35,481 nucleotides of DNA from Lysobacteraceae bacterium (lineage in GTDB: Bacteria; Pseudomonadota; Gammaproteobacteria; Nevskiales; Nevskiaceae), in contig PNMW01000013.1 in NCBI GenBank assembly GCA_013823855.1, positions 1-35,481 of the forward strand, in the 5' to 3' direction. Below, piece after piece: positions 1-8,017 of the stretch (the first letter of the stretch is position 1; each line of letters begins with the position of its first letter). The notes under the pieces are model-generated. The model did not search any database, had not been told where the DNA came from, and saw only the letters and a program-made list of their open reading frames with translations. Position numbers and translations under genes: made by a program.

Positions 1-273
1 CAGGCGGGCCAGCACGCGGTACTCGCGGCCCATGTCGTGGGCGCCCTTGGCCTTGGTGCCGGATGGCGGCCGGCGCAGGATCATCTCCCGGCTGCCGACG
101 GTCAGCTGATAGGTCAGGTTCGACGCACCACCCGGAAACTGCCGCAGTTGCAGCGGGCCGTCGGCGAGGCCGGGAATCCGCGACTGCAGGAACGGCAGGA
201 TCAGCGCCGGATCGAAGGCGTTCTCGTCGCGGACGGTACCGGCGGCGTCCAGCGGGGCGGCGATGTCGGTCAT
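1..273 (-). CDS. Phosphotransferase family protein, ACAD10/11 N-terminal type (partial, 5' end only)
   Basis: Only the first 91 codons are in the window; the gene continues past the left edge. The reverse strand from the ATG at 273 reads an open frame with FPGGASNLTY at residues 46-55, LRRPP at 66-70 and GREYRVLARL at 82-91. This is the N-lobe signature of aminoglycoside-phosphotransferase-fold kinases that accompany or are fused to acyl-CoA dehydrogenases (ACAD10/11 type). In that family the kinase phosphorylates 4-hydroxyacyl groups during fatty acid breakdown; that specific role is inferred here. It lies 107 bases downstream of the EAL-domain gene on the same strand and could be the last member of that transcription unit. 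The family is clear, the substrate is not. Confidence 0.8.
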   Translation of the reverse strand, partial: MTDIAAPLDAAGTVRDENAFDPALILPFLQSRIPGLADGPLQLRQFPGGASNLTYQLTVGSREMILRRPPSGTKAKGAHDMGREYRVLARL

Positions 274-380
274 CTCGGGCTCAGGCTCGGTGGCGGGAAA
301 GCGCAGCATTGTTGCCGATGCGCGCATGGCGTGGCACGGCGGCCGGGTCTGCCCTTGGCGGCGCCGGCCGGCCGAAGCGA

Positions 381-1943
381 TCAGGCCTGGTCGCGATCGA
401 GATAGGCGAGCAGCTCGGCCAGTGGCAGCGCGGCCGACAGTCGCCAGCCCTGCAGGTAGTCGACACCGACCTCGCGCAGCCGGCCGAGCTGAAAATCGGT
501 CTCCACGCCTTCGGCCACGGTGGCCAGGCCCAGTCGCCGAGCCATCGTCACCATGTCCTCGACGAGACCGGCGGTCAGCGATTCGGTGCCGATGGCATCG
601 ACGAAGGCCTTGTCGATCTTCAGCAGATCGAACTTGAACTGGGACAGGTAGCGCAGCGACGAATAGCCGGTGCCGAAATCGTCGAGCGCGATGCGGGCAC
701 CGTGGGCGCGCAAGGTGTCGATGACGCTGCGGGCGACGTTGTCCGACGACGACAGCAGCTCGCGCTCGGTGATCTCGAACACCAGCCGTTCCTGCGCGAA
801 GTGATCGCCGAACACCTCGCGCACCAGCGCCGGCAGTTCGGGATCGGCGAAGTGGCGCGGGCTCAGGTTCAGGGCGACATAGAAGTCCGGATGCGCGCCG
901 AGCATGGTCTCGAGATCGCGGCGGACCCGGCGCATCAGCCAGGCGGTCATCGGAATGATCTGCCCGGACAGTTCGGCCAGCGGCACGAACACGCCGGGCA
1001 TGATCAGCCCCTTCTGCGGATGCTGCCAGCGCAGCAGCGCTTCGGCGCCGACCACCCGGAGGCCGTCACTGGCATGGATCGGCTGGTAGTGGACGCGCAG
1101 TTCGTCGTTGTCCATGGCGTCGACGAGCTCGGCGTCCATCGAGCGCTCGCGACGATCCAGGTGCACCAGCAGCAGGAACAGCGGCAGCGACATCGCCAGA
1201 CCGAGGGCGACGAAGGCAGCCGCGTTTTCCCACCAGTGGCCGATCAGTTCATCCCGCGAGCCGACCACCACGATGCGGAGCGGATAACGGTCCGAGGCGC
1301 GAATGCGGATCATGCTGTCGGCATCCTCGATCACGGCGGCGCTGCCGGCGCGCGCGAGCACGCGGCCGTCCAGCCGTTCGACCCGCAGCGCGATCGACTG
1401 CTCGTCGATCGCGGCGCGGACCGGCTCCATCAGCTCGCGCGGATTGAGCAGCAGGTTGACCGCGAAGCCTGCTGGTGAACGCCGGCCGCCGCCACGCAGC
1501 ACCTGGATCGAGACCTCGTCTTCCTGGGTCAGGTCCGGCGCAGCGATGTGGATGCCGTCCGCCGGCCAGTGCAGGTGATCGGGATTGGCGACCGGCACTG
1601 GCGGGGTGTAGCGGCGGACGCTGGAGCAGATCAGGTGGTCATCGAGGATCAGGCCGGCCTCGCGGAAGTACAGCGAGGTGTAGATCGACTTGCGCAGCAG
1701 GTCGATGCTGGCCTCGGTGCAATCCGGATCGACCGAGATGACCAGCTGGGCGAGGGTGGTCTCGGCGGTCGAGAACACGTCGTCGACACGCCGTTCGAGC
1801 AGCAGCGCATAGCGATCGAGGCGCTCGCGGGCTTCGGATATCGCCTTGTTCCAGGTGAACAGCAGGGTCAGTGCCGGCGGCAGCAGCCCGGCCAGCACGG
1901 TGGCGACCGCGATCATCGCCAGCTTGCGTCTGCGTCGCACCAT
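381..1943 (-). CDS. Membrane c-di-GMP phosphodiesterase: CSS-motif sensor plus EAL domain
   Basis: Predicted 520-residue inner-membrane enzyme hydrolysing cyclic di-GMP to pGpG. Order: TM helix about residues 9-30; periplasmic CSS-motif domain with Cys75 (in DPDC) and Cys106 followed by Ser-Ser; second TM about 239-261; cytoplasmic EAL domain from about 280 to the end. EAL residues look intact: E301 in EALLRW, the Asn of ALNLSPRHF, FEITE, DDFGTGYSSL, KIDKAF, AEGVET. In related E. coli enzymes the two periplasmic cysteines form a disulfide that restrains activity, so redox control is likely. An ATG at 2000 would add 19 Arg-rich residues. I prefer 1943 because the added segment looks non-structural and GGAGG lies 13 bases upstream; GTG at 1946 is also possible. 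Confidence 0.9.
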   Translation of the reverse strand: MVRRRRKLAMIAVATVLAGLLPPALTLLFTWNKAISEARERLDRYALLLERRVDDVFSTAETTLAQLVISVDPDCTEASIDLLRKSIYTSLYFREAGLILDDHLICSSVRRYTPPVPVANPDHLHWPADGIHIAAPDLTQEDEVSIQVLRGGGRRSPAGFAVNLLLNPRELMEPVRAAIDEQSIALRVERLDGRVLARAGSAAVIEDADSMIRIRASDRYPLRIVVVGSRDELIGHWWENAAAFVALGLAMSLPLFLLLVHLDRRERSMDAELVDAMDNDELRVHYQPIHASDGLRVVGAEALLRWQHPQKGLIMPGVFVPLAELSGQIIPMTAWLMRRVRRDLETMLGAHPDFYVALNLSPRHFADPELPALVREVFGDHFAQERLVFEITERELLSSSDNVARSVIDTLRAHGARIALDDFGTGYSSLRYLSQFKFDLLKIDKAFVDAIGTESLTAGLVEDMVTMARRLGLATVAEGVETDFQLGRLREVGVDYLQGWRLSAALPLAELLAYLDRDQA

Positions 1944-2041
1944 CACCTGCGGTCGTCCTCCGGTGCAGCGTCGGCGGCGGTCCGTCGAGGCGGAGGCCAT
2001 GAATGACAGCCTCTGCCGACACCGTAGCGTCCGGCCATGAT

Positions 2042-2857
2042 CTAGTGGTGATCGCGCTGAGCAGCGGCGCCTGCGGACGGGCTCGACGGCGCCGGGTGCC
2101 GGGCGTCCTCGCGCGCCTGGACGGCGGCCCGCAGCTGGTCGACGTTCTCGCGCAGCACGTCGGCGACCAGTTCATCGGTGCGCGGATCGTTGAGCACGTC
2201 GTGGACGATGCCGATCGCGGTGTCGATCACCGAGTTGACGATGTCGCCGTAGAACGGCAGCCGGTTCAGCGCCTTGGTGCGCGGATGCGCCTTGAGCTTG
2301 TCGGCGATCATCGCGCGCAGCTCCTTGTCGTTCTCCTCGAGGGCGCGGGCGACGTTGCGGGTATAGGTGCCCTTCTTCAGCACTTCGGAGACTTCGGCGA
2401 GCACCGCCAGGGTCACCAGGCCGCCGATCGCCCGCAGCAGGCTGTCGCGGAACCGGTTGACCAGGCGATAGGTGAACTCGTCGCCGAGCGCGCGGTCGGC
2501 GGCCATGCCGAAGCGCGACAGCAAGATTGCGATCCGCACCACCCGGAACAGCCGGAAGCCGCGCAGCGCCGGCTCCGATACCGGAATCATGCCGAGGATC
2601 TCGTACCAGTTGCGGACCAGATAGCGGCGAGTCCAGCCGTCCTGTCCCCAGCGCCACAGGAACTCGACGGCGAAGATCGCGCAGATCGCGTAATCGGCCC
2701 GGATCAGCTGGATGCTGCGTTCCGGCGATACCTTGCCCCAGGTCTCCCAGCTCAGCAGGCCGATCGATACCAGCGCCAGGATCAGCAGCAACCAGTCCAG
2801 CACCGAGACGCGACGGGCAGCGTCGGCGATGCCGGCAGGGGGAGCCGATTCGGTCAT
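2042..2857 (-). CDS. Voltage-sensor-type ion transporter family protein without a visible pore
   Basis: 271-residue membrane protein. Four helices fit S1-S4 of a voltage-sensor domain: S1 about 19-39, S2 about 53-70 (AIFAVEFLWRW), S3 about 83-95, S4 about 99-117 with arginines every third residue (R99, R102, R105, R108). No K+ selectivity filter (TVGYG-like) or pore loop follows. After S4 come a hydrophobic stretch near 140-160 and a long charged helical tail. It may be a stand-alone voltage sensor, a proton-permeable VSD, or a decayed channel. The longer open frame to 3256 overlaps the next gene, so I start at the ATG at 2857. No good SD is visible. It sits 34 bases downstream of the Cys-repeat gene. 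Confidence 0.75.
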   Translation of the reverse strand: MTESAPPAGIADAARRVSVLDWLLLILALVSIGLLSWETWGKVSPERSIQLIRADYAICAIFAVEFLWRWGQDGWTRRYLVRNWYEILGMIPVSEPALRGFRLFRVVRIAILLSRFGMAADRALGDEFTYRLVNRFRDSLLRAIGGLVTLAVLAEVSEVLKKGTYTRNVARALEENDKELRAMIADKLKAHPRTKALNRLPFYGDIVNSVIDTAIGIVHDVLNDPRTDELVADVLRENVDQLRAAVQAREDARHPAPSSPSAGAAAQRDHH

Positions 2858-2891
2858 CGCGCGGGGATGGCGATGGGGCGTCGAGGCCGCT

Positions 2892-3308
2892 TCAGCGGTC
2901 CGGCTTCGGCGGGATCGTCGGCGGTGTTTCGCCAGCCGGCGACATCCGGTCGCGACGATCCTTGAGCCGCTCGCGCAGCTTCTGCTTCTGCTGCTCGCAG
3001 GCTTGCGGATCGGCCGCGCAGCGTTCGCGCAGCTTTTCGGCCCGGTCGCGGAGTTCCTGCTTCTTCGCTTCGCAGGCAGCCGGGTCGGCCGCACAGCGGG
3101 CCTTGACGTCCTCGATGCGCTCGTGCGCCCGCTCGCAGGCGGCCGGATCGGCCGCGCAGCGCTCCTGCAGCTTTTGCGCGGCGGCGGCGCAGGCCTCCGG
3201 ATGCTGCTTGCAGTAGCCGGCAGCCGGGGCGCTGGCGGCGCCGACCGGCAGCGCAAACGGCATCAGGCTGATCACGGTTGTCAGGGCAACGATCAGGGAA
3301 CGACGCAT
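2892..3308 (-). CDS. Exported protein with four C-x6-C helical repeats
   Basis: 138-residue protein of no family I recognise. Residues 1-27 look like a Sec signal peptide. The mature part holds four C-x6-C units: C33/C40, C51/C58, C72/C79, C97/C104, three of them reading CAADPxAC. Between them lie Lys/Glu/Arg/Gln-rich segments expected to be helical. Unit spacings are 18, 21 and 25 residues, so linkers grow by 3 and then 4 residues. Paired cysteines in an exported helical protein suggest stapled helical hairpins or metal or redox binding. The ATG at 3308 is chosen because GAGGAGG lies 5 bases upstream, one of the best ribosome binding sites here. It is probably first in a unit with the voltage-sensor gene. 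Confidence 0.75.
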   Translation of the reverse strand: MRRSLIVALTTVISLMPFALPVGAASAPAAGYCKQHPEACAAAAQKLQERCAADPAACERAHERIEDVKARCAADPAACEAKKQELRDRAEKLRERCAADPQACEQQKQKLRERLKDRRDRMSPAGETPPTIPPKPDR

Positions 3309-3398
3309 CCGGGCCTCCTCAGGCATGTCTTCGAGTTGTCCCGATAGCAAACCACGAAAGCGGGGCGAGCGGTATCAATGGGCCGCGTGCGCTCCGGC

Positions 3399-3427
3399 TT
3401 GACAGCGTTGACCGCGCTGCCCGAAAT
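3399..3427 (+). promoter_or_regulatory. Candidate promoter of the HDAC-like gene, possibly leaderless
   Basis: A perfect -35 box TTGACA (3399-3404) is followed after 17 bases by CGAAAT (3422-3427), a weak -10. The expected transcription start falls on or next to the ATG at 3434, and no ribosome binding site precedes that ATG. A 5-bp inverted repeat CAGCG-N7-CGCTG (3403-3419) lies in the spacer and could be an operator. Confidence 0.45.
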
Positions 3428-3433
3428 GCCGCC

Positions 3434-4366
3434 ATGACGATCGCCATCCCGCTTTGGATCACGCATCCCGCCTGCACCCGCCACGAGATGGGGGCCGGGC
3501 ATCCGGAATCGATCGAACGCCTGCACGCGATCCAGGACCGCATGAATGCCAGCGGCCTGCTGCCGATGTTCCGGCAGGCGACCGCGCCGCTGGCCGCGCG
3601 CGACGCGCTGGTGCGGGTCCACGAGCCCCGGCTGGTCGATTTCCTGCTGGCGGCCAAGCCGCAGCCCGGCAGCTACCAGCGCATCGATGCCGATACCGCG
3701 ATGAACGCCCACACCGCCGAAGCCGCGCAGGCCGCCGCCGGTGCCGTCGTGCTCGGTGTCGACGAGGTCCTGGCCGGCAAGACCCGCTTCGCGTTCTGCG
3801 CCGTGCGCCCGCCGGGCCACCACGCCGAACGCCGCCGGGCCATGGGCTTCTGCTTCTTCGACAACGTCGCCGTCGGCGCCGCCCACGCGCTGGCGTCCGG
3901 CATCAAGCGCGTGGCGGTGCTCGATTTCGACGTTCACTACGGCAACGGCACCTCCGACATCTTCCGCGACGATCCGCGGGTCCTGGTCTGCAACATCTAT
4001 CAGGATCCGTACTACCCCGGCTGGGTCAGCGATCCGTCGCGCCGCCACATCGTCGACGCCCCGCTCAAGTACGGCGACGGCAGCGCCCAGTTCCGCGCTG
4101 CCGTGGAAGCGCTCTGGGGGCCGGCGATCGAAGCGTTCAAGCCGGAGTTGATCCTGGTATCCGCCGGCTTCGACGCCCATGGTCAGGACCCGCTGGCTGG
4201 CCTTGATCTCACGTTCGACGATTACGCCTGGATCGGTGCCCGGATTCGCGGATGGGGGGATACGCATGCGCGCGGGCGCGTCGTGGCGACGCTGGAAGGC
4301 GGCTATGACCTGTTCGCGCTGGCGCGGAGCGTGGAGAACTTCGCGCGCGCTTGCGCTGCCTTGTAA
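3434..4366 (+). CDS. Histone-deacetylase-family (class II) amidohydrolase
   Basis: 310-residue zinc-dependent deacetylase of the arginase/deacetylase fold. Active-site signature is complete: tandem His129-His130 in RPPGHH, metal ligands D166 and H168 in DFDVHYGNGT, D247 in SAGFDAH, and the transition-state Tyr291 in LEGGYD. Full length for the bacterial class II type. Bacterial members deacetylate acetylpolyamines, acetyl-lysine or small amides; the substrate cannot be told from sequence. The frame is open back to 3278, but that stretch overlaps the divergent gene and lacks conserved sequence, and the family N-terminus (HPACTRHEMGAGHPES) begins just after the ATG at 3434. It stands alone between divergent and convergent neighbours. 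Confidence 0.9.
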   Translation: MTIAIPLWITHPACTRHEMGAGHPESIERLHAIQDRMNASGLLPMFRQATAPLAARDALVRVHEPRLVDFLLAAKPQPGSYQRIDADTAMNAHTAEAAQAAAGAVVLGVDEVLAGKTRFAFCAVRPPGHHAERRRAMGFCFFDNVAVGAAHALASGIKRVAVLDFDVHYGNGTSDIFRDDPRVLVCNIYQDPYYPGWVSDPSRRHIVDAPLKYGDGSAQFRAAVEALWGPAIEAFKPELILVSAGFDAHGQDPLAGLDLTFDDYAWIGARIRGWGDTHARGRVVATLEGGYDLFALARSVENFARACAAL

Positions 4367-4367
4367 C

Positions 4368-4411
4368 GCTTCCGGACCGTCTTCATGACGGCGACAGGCC
4401 GATCCGGAAGC
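4368..4411. terminator. Nested inverted repeat between convergent genes
   Basis: Outer arms GCTTCCGGA (4368-4376) and TCCGGAAGC (4403-4411) pair perfectly over 9 bp. Directly inside, CCGTC (4377-4381) and GACGG (4387-4391) add 5 bp around a TTCAT loop, leaving an 11-base bulge on the 3' side. It starts just after the HDAC-like stop and ends 11 bases before the stop of the gene on the other strand, as expected for a shared two-way terminator. There is no T-run on either side, so intrinsic termination would be weak. Confidence 0.5.
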
Positions 4412-4422
4412 AACGCCGTGCC

Positions 4423-5037
4423 TTACGACGCGCCAAGCAGCGCGATCTGCCGGCCTTGAATGTCGGCGATCACGCCGGCGTAGGCTGCATTGCCTGCGAG
4501 CAGTCCGATCAGGCCGATCAGCGCTTCATTGAGCAACGGAACCGACGCGGGGAAGTGGGCGAACTTGTCTTCGTCGAGAACGAAGTACATGGAGATCTTC
4601 AGCGTGCCGTTCCCGGACGCCCGTTCGCAGATGTGCTCAATCACGACTTGAAGGGTGTCGGCGACAGCGAGGCTGCCTTCGGACACTGCGGCTCTTGTCA
4701 ATGCGGCGAGGACGGCGACGGTTGCCAGCGCATTGTCAGCATCGACAACAAAGCTGGTCTTCGTCTTGCAACCGCCGCCCGAACAGCAGGCAAGCGGATG
4801 GACGGCGACACCGGGATTCTGGATCTCATCTTCGACACCGATCAGCTGGCCGAGCTTTTGCGCGGTCAGTGCAATCGACAGAAGCTGGGCGGTCGAGAAT
4901 TCCGGGATCGGGCTGCCGAAGCCGTAGGGCCGCTCCGTCGTGACCTGCGGATCGGTCATGAAGTGGGCGCGATCGCTATCTTTCCGATGCAGATATGCCA
5001 GCAGATCGCCGATCTGGTCTGAGGTTGCTTCGCTCAT
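4423..5037 (-). CDS. Unknown protein translationally coupled to the membrane kinase
   Basis: 204 residues; I recognise no family. Features: an acidic, soluble-looking N-terminus, a cysteine cluster CCSGGGC at about residues 84-90, then alternating Ala/Val/Leu-rich helical stretches. No signal peptide is evident; the segment at about 172-190 (LIGLIGLLAGNAAYAGVI) is hydrophobic enough for one membrane or buried helix. Its ATG (5037-5035) overlaps the TGA of the kinase gene (5036-5034) as ATGA, which implies translational coupling. A role as substrate, adaptor or readout of that kinase is inference from position only. Confidence 0.7.
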   Translation of the reverse strand: MSEATSDQIGDLLAYLHRKDSDRAHFMTDPQVTTERPYGFGSPIPEFSTAQLLSIALTAQKLGQLIGVEDEIQNPGVAVHPLACCSGGGCKTKTSFVVDADNALATVAVLAALTRAAVSEGSLAVADTLQVVIEHICERASGNGTLKISMYFVLDEDKFAHFPASVPLLNEALIGLIGLLAGNAAYAGVIADIQGRQIALLGAS

Positions 5038-7784
5038 TTCGTATTGCTCTTAACAGGAGTGATGGATGCATCGTTCATCGTCTGCCGACCGGCGACATCC
5101 AGTATTTGACGAACGGCTTGTCGAGATTCGTCGCGCTGCAGTTTCGGGCTGGCCGTCACGGTTCTCAGCCGCTGGATTCGGCGATTCAGATCGTGTCCGG
5201 GCGGAAGATCGGCAAATTGCAGCGGCGGATCCCGCGATAGCTCCCTTGCTACCTGCATCAAGTCCTGCTCGACCAGCAGGGTCTCGGCCAGGATCAGCCG
5301 CGATTCGCGCGCGTCAGGATGCTCGGGGTTCGAACTGCCGGCGCGAATCTGGAGTGCCTCCGTGATCGCAGTCTTCGCCAGTGGCAGGTGGCCGGCGTCG
5401 CGATGCAACTCGGCCAGCAGTTGCAACCCGTCGATTCTTTGTGATCGATCGGCGTTACCGGCGAAGAATCGTTCTTCTTCGGCGACCAGCGTGATGGCCA
5501 TGTCGCGTGCTTCAAGGGTCTTTCCCTGCGCCATCCTGAGGCGCAGCAGAGTACGTTTCGCGAAGAGTTCGGGGCCGTTGGCTGCGGCATTCCATTCACG
5601 CAGCGTTTTCAGCGCTTCGGCAAGTTCCCGCTCGGCATCATCGAACCGTCCAAGCTTGATCAGCGCCTGCGCCCAGGCGATGCGTGCCTGTGCGATGCGC
5701 TGTGGCTGCGCATTCGCGGCATTTAGACGCGCATCCAGCACGTGCTGCAGCTGATCGGACGAAGACGCGAACTGGCCGAGTGCAAGTTCGGAACTGCCAA
5801 GGATCGACCTCAGCTGCGTGATGTCGTCGGCATCGGGCCTGGGCAGGCCTGACAGCTCGGCGATGAGTGCTTCCGCTTCCCGTGCCGCCAGCGCCCAGTG
5901 ACCCAGCATGAATTGTCCGCGAACTCTTTCGATCCGGAGTTCGATCCGGGCCGGATCGTCAGCGTCCAGGAACGCGGCAATGGCATCGCTGGTGTTCAGG
6001 ACACGAACGAACGCCGTGGGCAGCGTTCCCCGCACATAGGCGCGAATCACCAGCGTTGCGGCGGCACGCGCCGCGACGGAACTGCTTTCGCGCGTCAAAG
6101 GCTCGGCCTTGATGATCGCCAGCTCGGCTTCGCGACAGGCTTCCTCGACGCGGTCGATGGCCCAGAAGGAATCGCTGAGCGACAGATGGACCTCGGCAGC
6201 CGTCAATGCATCGCCTGCGAATCGCTGGTCGACCTTGGCAGCAGCGGAATCGAGAACTTCCCTGACCGTGATCTTCTGAACCTGTGGCGTATCTTCGCTG
6301 ACGCCGGCGAGCAGGTCGGAACCTAGGAACTGATAGATCGCGGTTGCCTTGGCGGCTGCGCGTTCGGCAACGGCCTTGGCTGCACGCGCTTCGATGTACA
6401 GAAAGGTGCTGACGACCAAGCCGGCTGCCAGGGCTGCGAATGCGAGCATCACTCCGACGCGCCGCGCCTTTATCCGCTCCAGTGCCCGCGCAGCCGCATC
6501 GGCTTGGCGCGCAGCTTCGATCGCATCGGCGTGGGCACGCCGGCGCGCGGCCAGGGTGCGCAGCCGGCGGGCGAGTTCGGCAGCGTTGGCGAGACGGCGT
6601 TCGGGGTCGTTCTCGGCGGCGACGGCGATGTCTGCGCGCAGCATCTCGTCATCGATGCCGACTTCCCAGCCGGCGCCGAGCTGGCGGCGCAGGCTGCCGA
6701 CGACGAACTGGTAGAGCATCACGCCGAGCGCATAGATGTCGGCCTTGGCGGTCGCCGGGTGGCCGCTGGCGACTTCGGGGGCGAGGTAGAGCAGGGTGCC
6801 GGCGTTCAGGTCGGCGTTCGGGTCGATCACCTGGGTGAAGCCGTGGCGGGTGATCTCCAGCCTGGCAAGCACGCCCGGATCGAGGATCCGGCTGGCACCG
6901 AAGTCGGCAAGACGAATTCCGGGGATGTCGCCATCGCCGGGCACCACGAACACGTTCGCCGGCTTCAGGTCCTTGTGCAGCACGCCGACCAGATGGACGT
7001 CGGCCAGTGCATCGGCGATCCGTGCGACCAGCTCGATGCGGGTATCGAGCGGCACCTTGGCGGCGCCGCCCTGGCTTTCGAACCACTCGAGCAGGCTGCC
7101 GCCGTGGCAGTACTCGGTTTCGATGAAGTACGGCGGCTCGTCGAAATTCCAGTCGAGCACGTCGACGTAGTGATCCTTGTCGCCGAGGCTTTGCCGCAGC
7201 AGGCGGTGGATGGTCACTTCGCGCTTCAGCGCCGACAGCCCGCCGGGCTCGGTGGTGAACTTGAAGACCCGCCGCTCGCGCAGCTTCGGGTGTTCGGCCA
7301 GCCAGGTATCGCCGGTCTGGCCGAGGCGGCGCAGCAGCCGCCAGTTCGGGCGCATCGGCGGCTGATCGCCGATCTGGAAGCCGAGCTTCGCATCGGCAAC
7401 GGCCGGGGCCCTGTTGTCGTCCTCGATCAGCTGGATCGGCGCGTCGAGGCGATAGCCGAAGCCGTGCACGGTCTTGAGCCAGGCGCCACCGAGCTCGCCG
7501 AGCACGTCTCGGACGCTGGAGATGCAGTTGCCGACCACCGCCTCGTTGACCATGCGGCCAGTCCACAGCGCGTCCAGCAGCTCGCTCTTGGTGACCAGTT
7601 CGCCCGGATGCCGGAGCAGCAGCATCAGCATGTTCAGCGGCTTCGGCTCGATCGCCAGCAGTTCGCCGTCCCGTCTCAGCTCACGGCGCGTCTCGTCGAG
7701 TTCGAACGGCCCGAAGCGCCAGCGGGCGCTGTGCAGCGCCGGGCCCGGCTTCTGACTGAAGTCAGGTTCGATCTTTTTCGACAT
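5034..7784 (-). CDS. Winged-helix DNA-binding / Ser-Thr protein kinase / TM / TPR fusion
   Basis: 916-residue multidomain signalling protein. Residues 20-116: OmpR/CadC-type winged helix (ends VHGFGYRLDAP). Residues 148-412: protein kinase with catalytic Lys175 (VFKF), HKDLKPAN at 270-277 (HKD where HRD is usual), DFG at 294-296 and APE at 335-337. The glycine loop is degenerate (LGQTGDTW). One TM helix at about 443-463. The rest (about 470-885) is helical and TPR-like, predicted periplasmic. DNA binding and phosphotransfer therefore sit on the cytoplasmic side with the repeat domain outside, a ToxR/CadC-like plan with a kinase inserted. It may act as sensor, kinase and transcription factor in one chain. 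It is followed by ATGA overlap with the 204-residue gene; ggt-like is upstream. Confidence 0.88.
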   Translation of the reverse strand: MSKKIEPDFSQKPGPALHSARWRFGPFELDETRRELRRDGELLAIEPKPLNMLMLLLRHPGELVTKSELLDALWTGRMVNEAVVGNCISSVRDVLGELGGAWLKTVHGFGYRLDAPIQLIEDDNRAPAVADAKLGFQIGDQPPMRPNWRLLRRLGQTGDTWLAEHPKLRERRVFKFTTEPGGLSALKREVTIHRLLRQSLGDKDHYVDVLDWNFDEPPYFIETEYCHGGSLLEWFESQGGAAKVPLDTRIELVARIADALADVHLVGVLHKDLKPANVFVVPGDGDIPGIRLADFGASRILDPGVLARLEITRHGFTQVIDPNADLNAGTLLYLAPEVASGHPATAKADIYALGVMLYQFVVGSLRRQLGAGWEVGIDDEMLRADIAVAAENDPERRLANAAELARRLRTLAARRRAHADAIEAARQADAAARALERIKARRVGVMLAFAALAAGLVVSTFLYIEARAAKAVAERAAAKATAIYQFLGSDLLAGVSEDTPQVQKITVREVLDSAAAKVDQRFAGDALTAAEVHLSLSDSFWAIDRVEEACREAELAIIKAEPLTRESSSVAARAAATLVIRAYVRGTLPTAFVRVLNTSDAIAAFLDADDPARIELRIERVRGQFMLGHWALAAREAEALIAELSGLPRPDADDITQLRSILGSSELALGQFASSSDQLQHVLDARLNAANAQPQRIAQARIAWAQALIKLGRFDDAERELAEALKTLREWNAAANGPELFAKRTLLRLRMAQGKTLEARDMAITLVAEEERFFAGNADRSQRIDGLQLLAELHRDAGHLPLAKTAITEALQIRAGSSNPEHPDARESRLILAETLLVEQDLMQVARELSRDPPLQFADLPPGHDLNRRIQRLRTVTASPKLQRDESRQAVRQILDVAGRQTMNDASITPVKSNTK

Positions 7785-7879
7785 CCCCGTTGCCTGTGAT
7801 GACCCTGTTGTTCCGTCGAGGCAGCGGTGCCGGCGGGCACTTGCCGGGCCTCATGGGCCGGCGACGGTGCGATCCGGGT

Positions 7880-7900
7880 CACGATCGGAAAGGGATCGTG
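7880..7900. repeat. Perfect inverted repeat upstream of the kinase gene
   Basis: CACGATC (7880-7886), 7-base spacer GGAAAGG, GATCGTG (7894-7900). It lies about 95 bases upstream of the kinase start in the 233-base gap after the gamma-glutamyltransferase-like gene. Spacing and symmetry suit a dimeric regulator site; a weak hairpin is the alternative. Confidence 0.4.
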
Positions 7901-8017
7901 CGCTGCATCACGGGTGACTGGATGATCAGCTTTGCGCGACGCCTTGGCGAGCCGCCGGCACGCGACAACTGAGACGCCGCGCACATTTGGCCGGCTGCGG
8001 TCGCTGCGGGAACCGCC

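Noticed and set aside
63..1478. 471-codon plus-strand open frame opposite the EAL gene
   Set aside because: GC-rich shadow; no motif, and the minus strand encodes an intact EAL protein.
6504..7799. 431-codon plus-strand open frame over the kinase gene
   Set aside because: Antisense shadow of the winged helix and kinase domains; no conserved motif.
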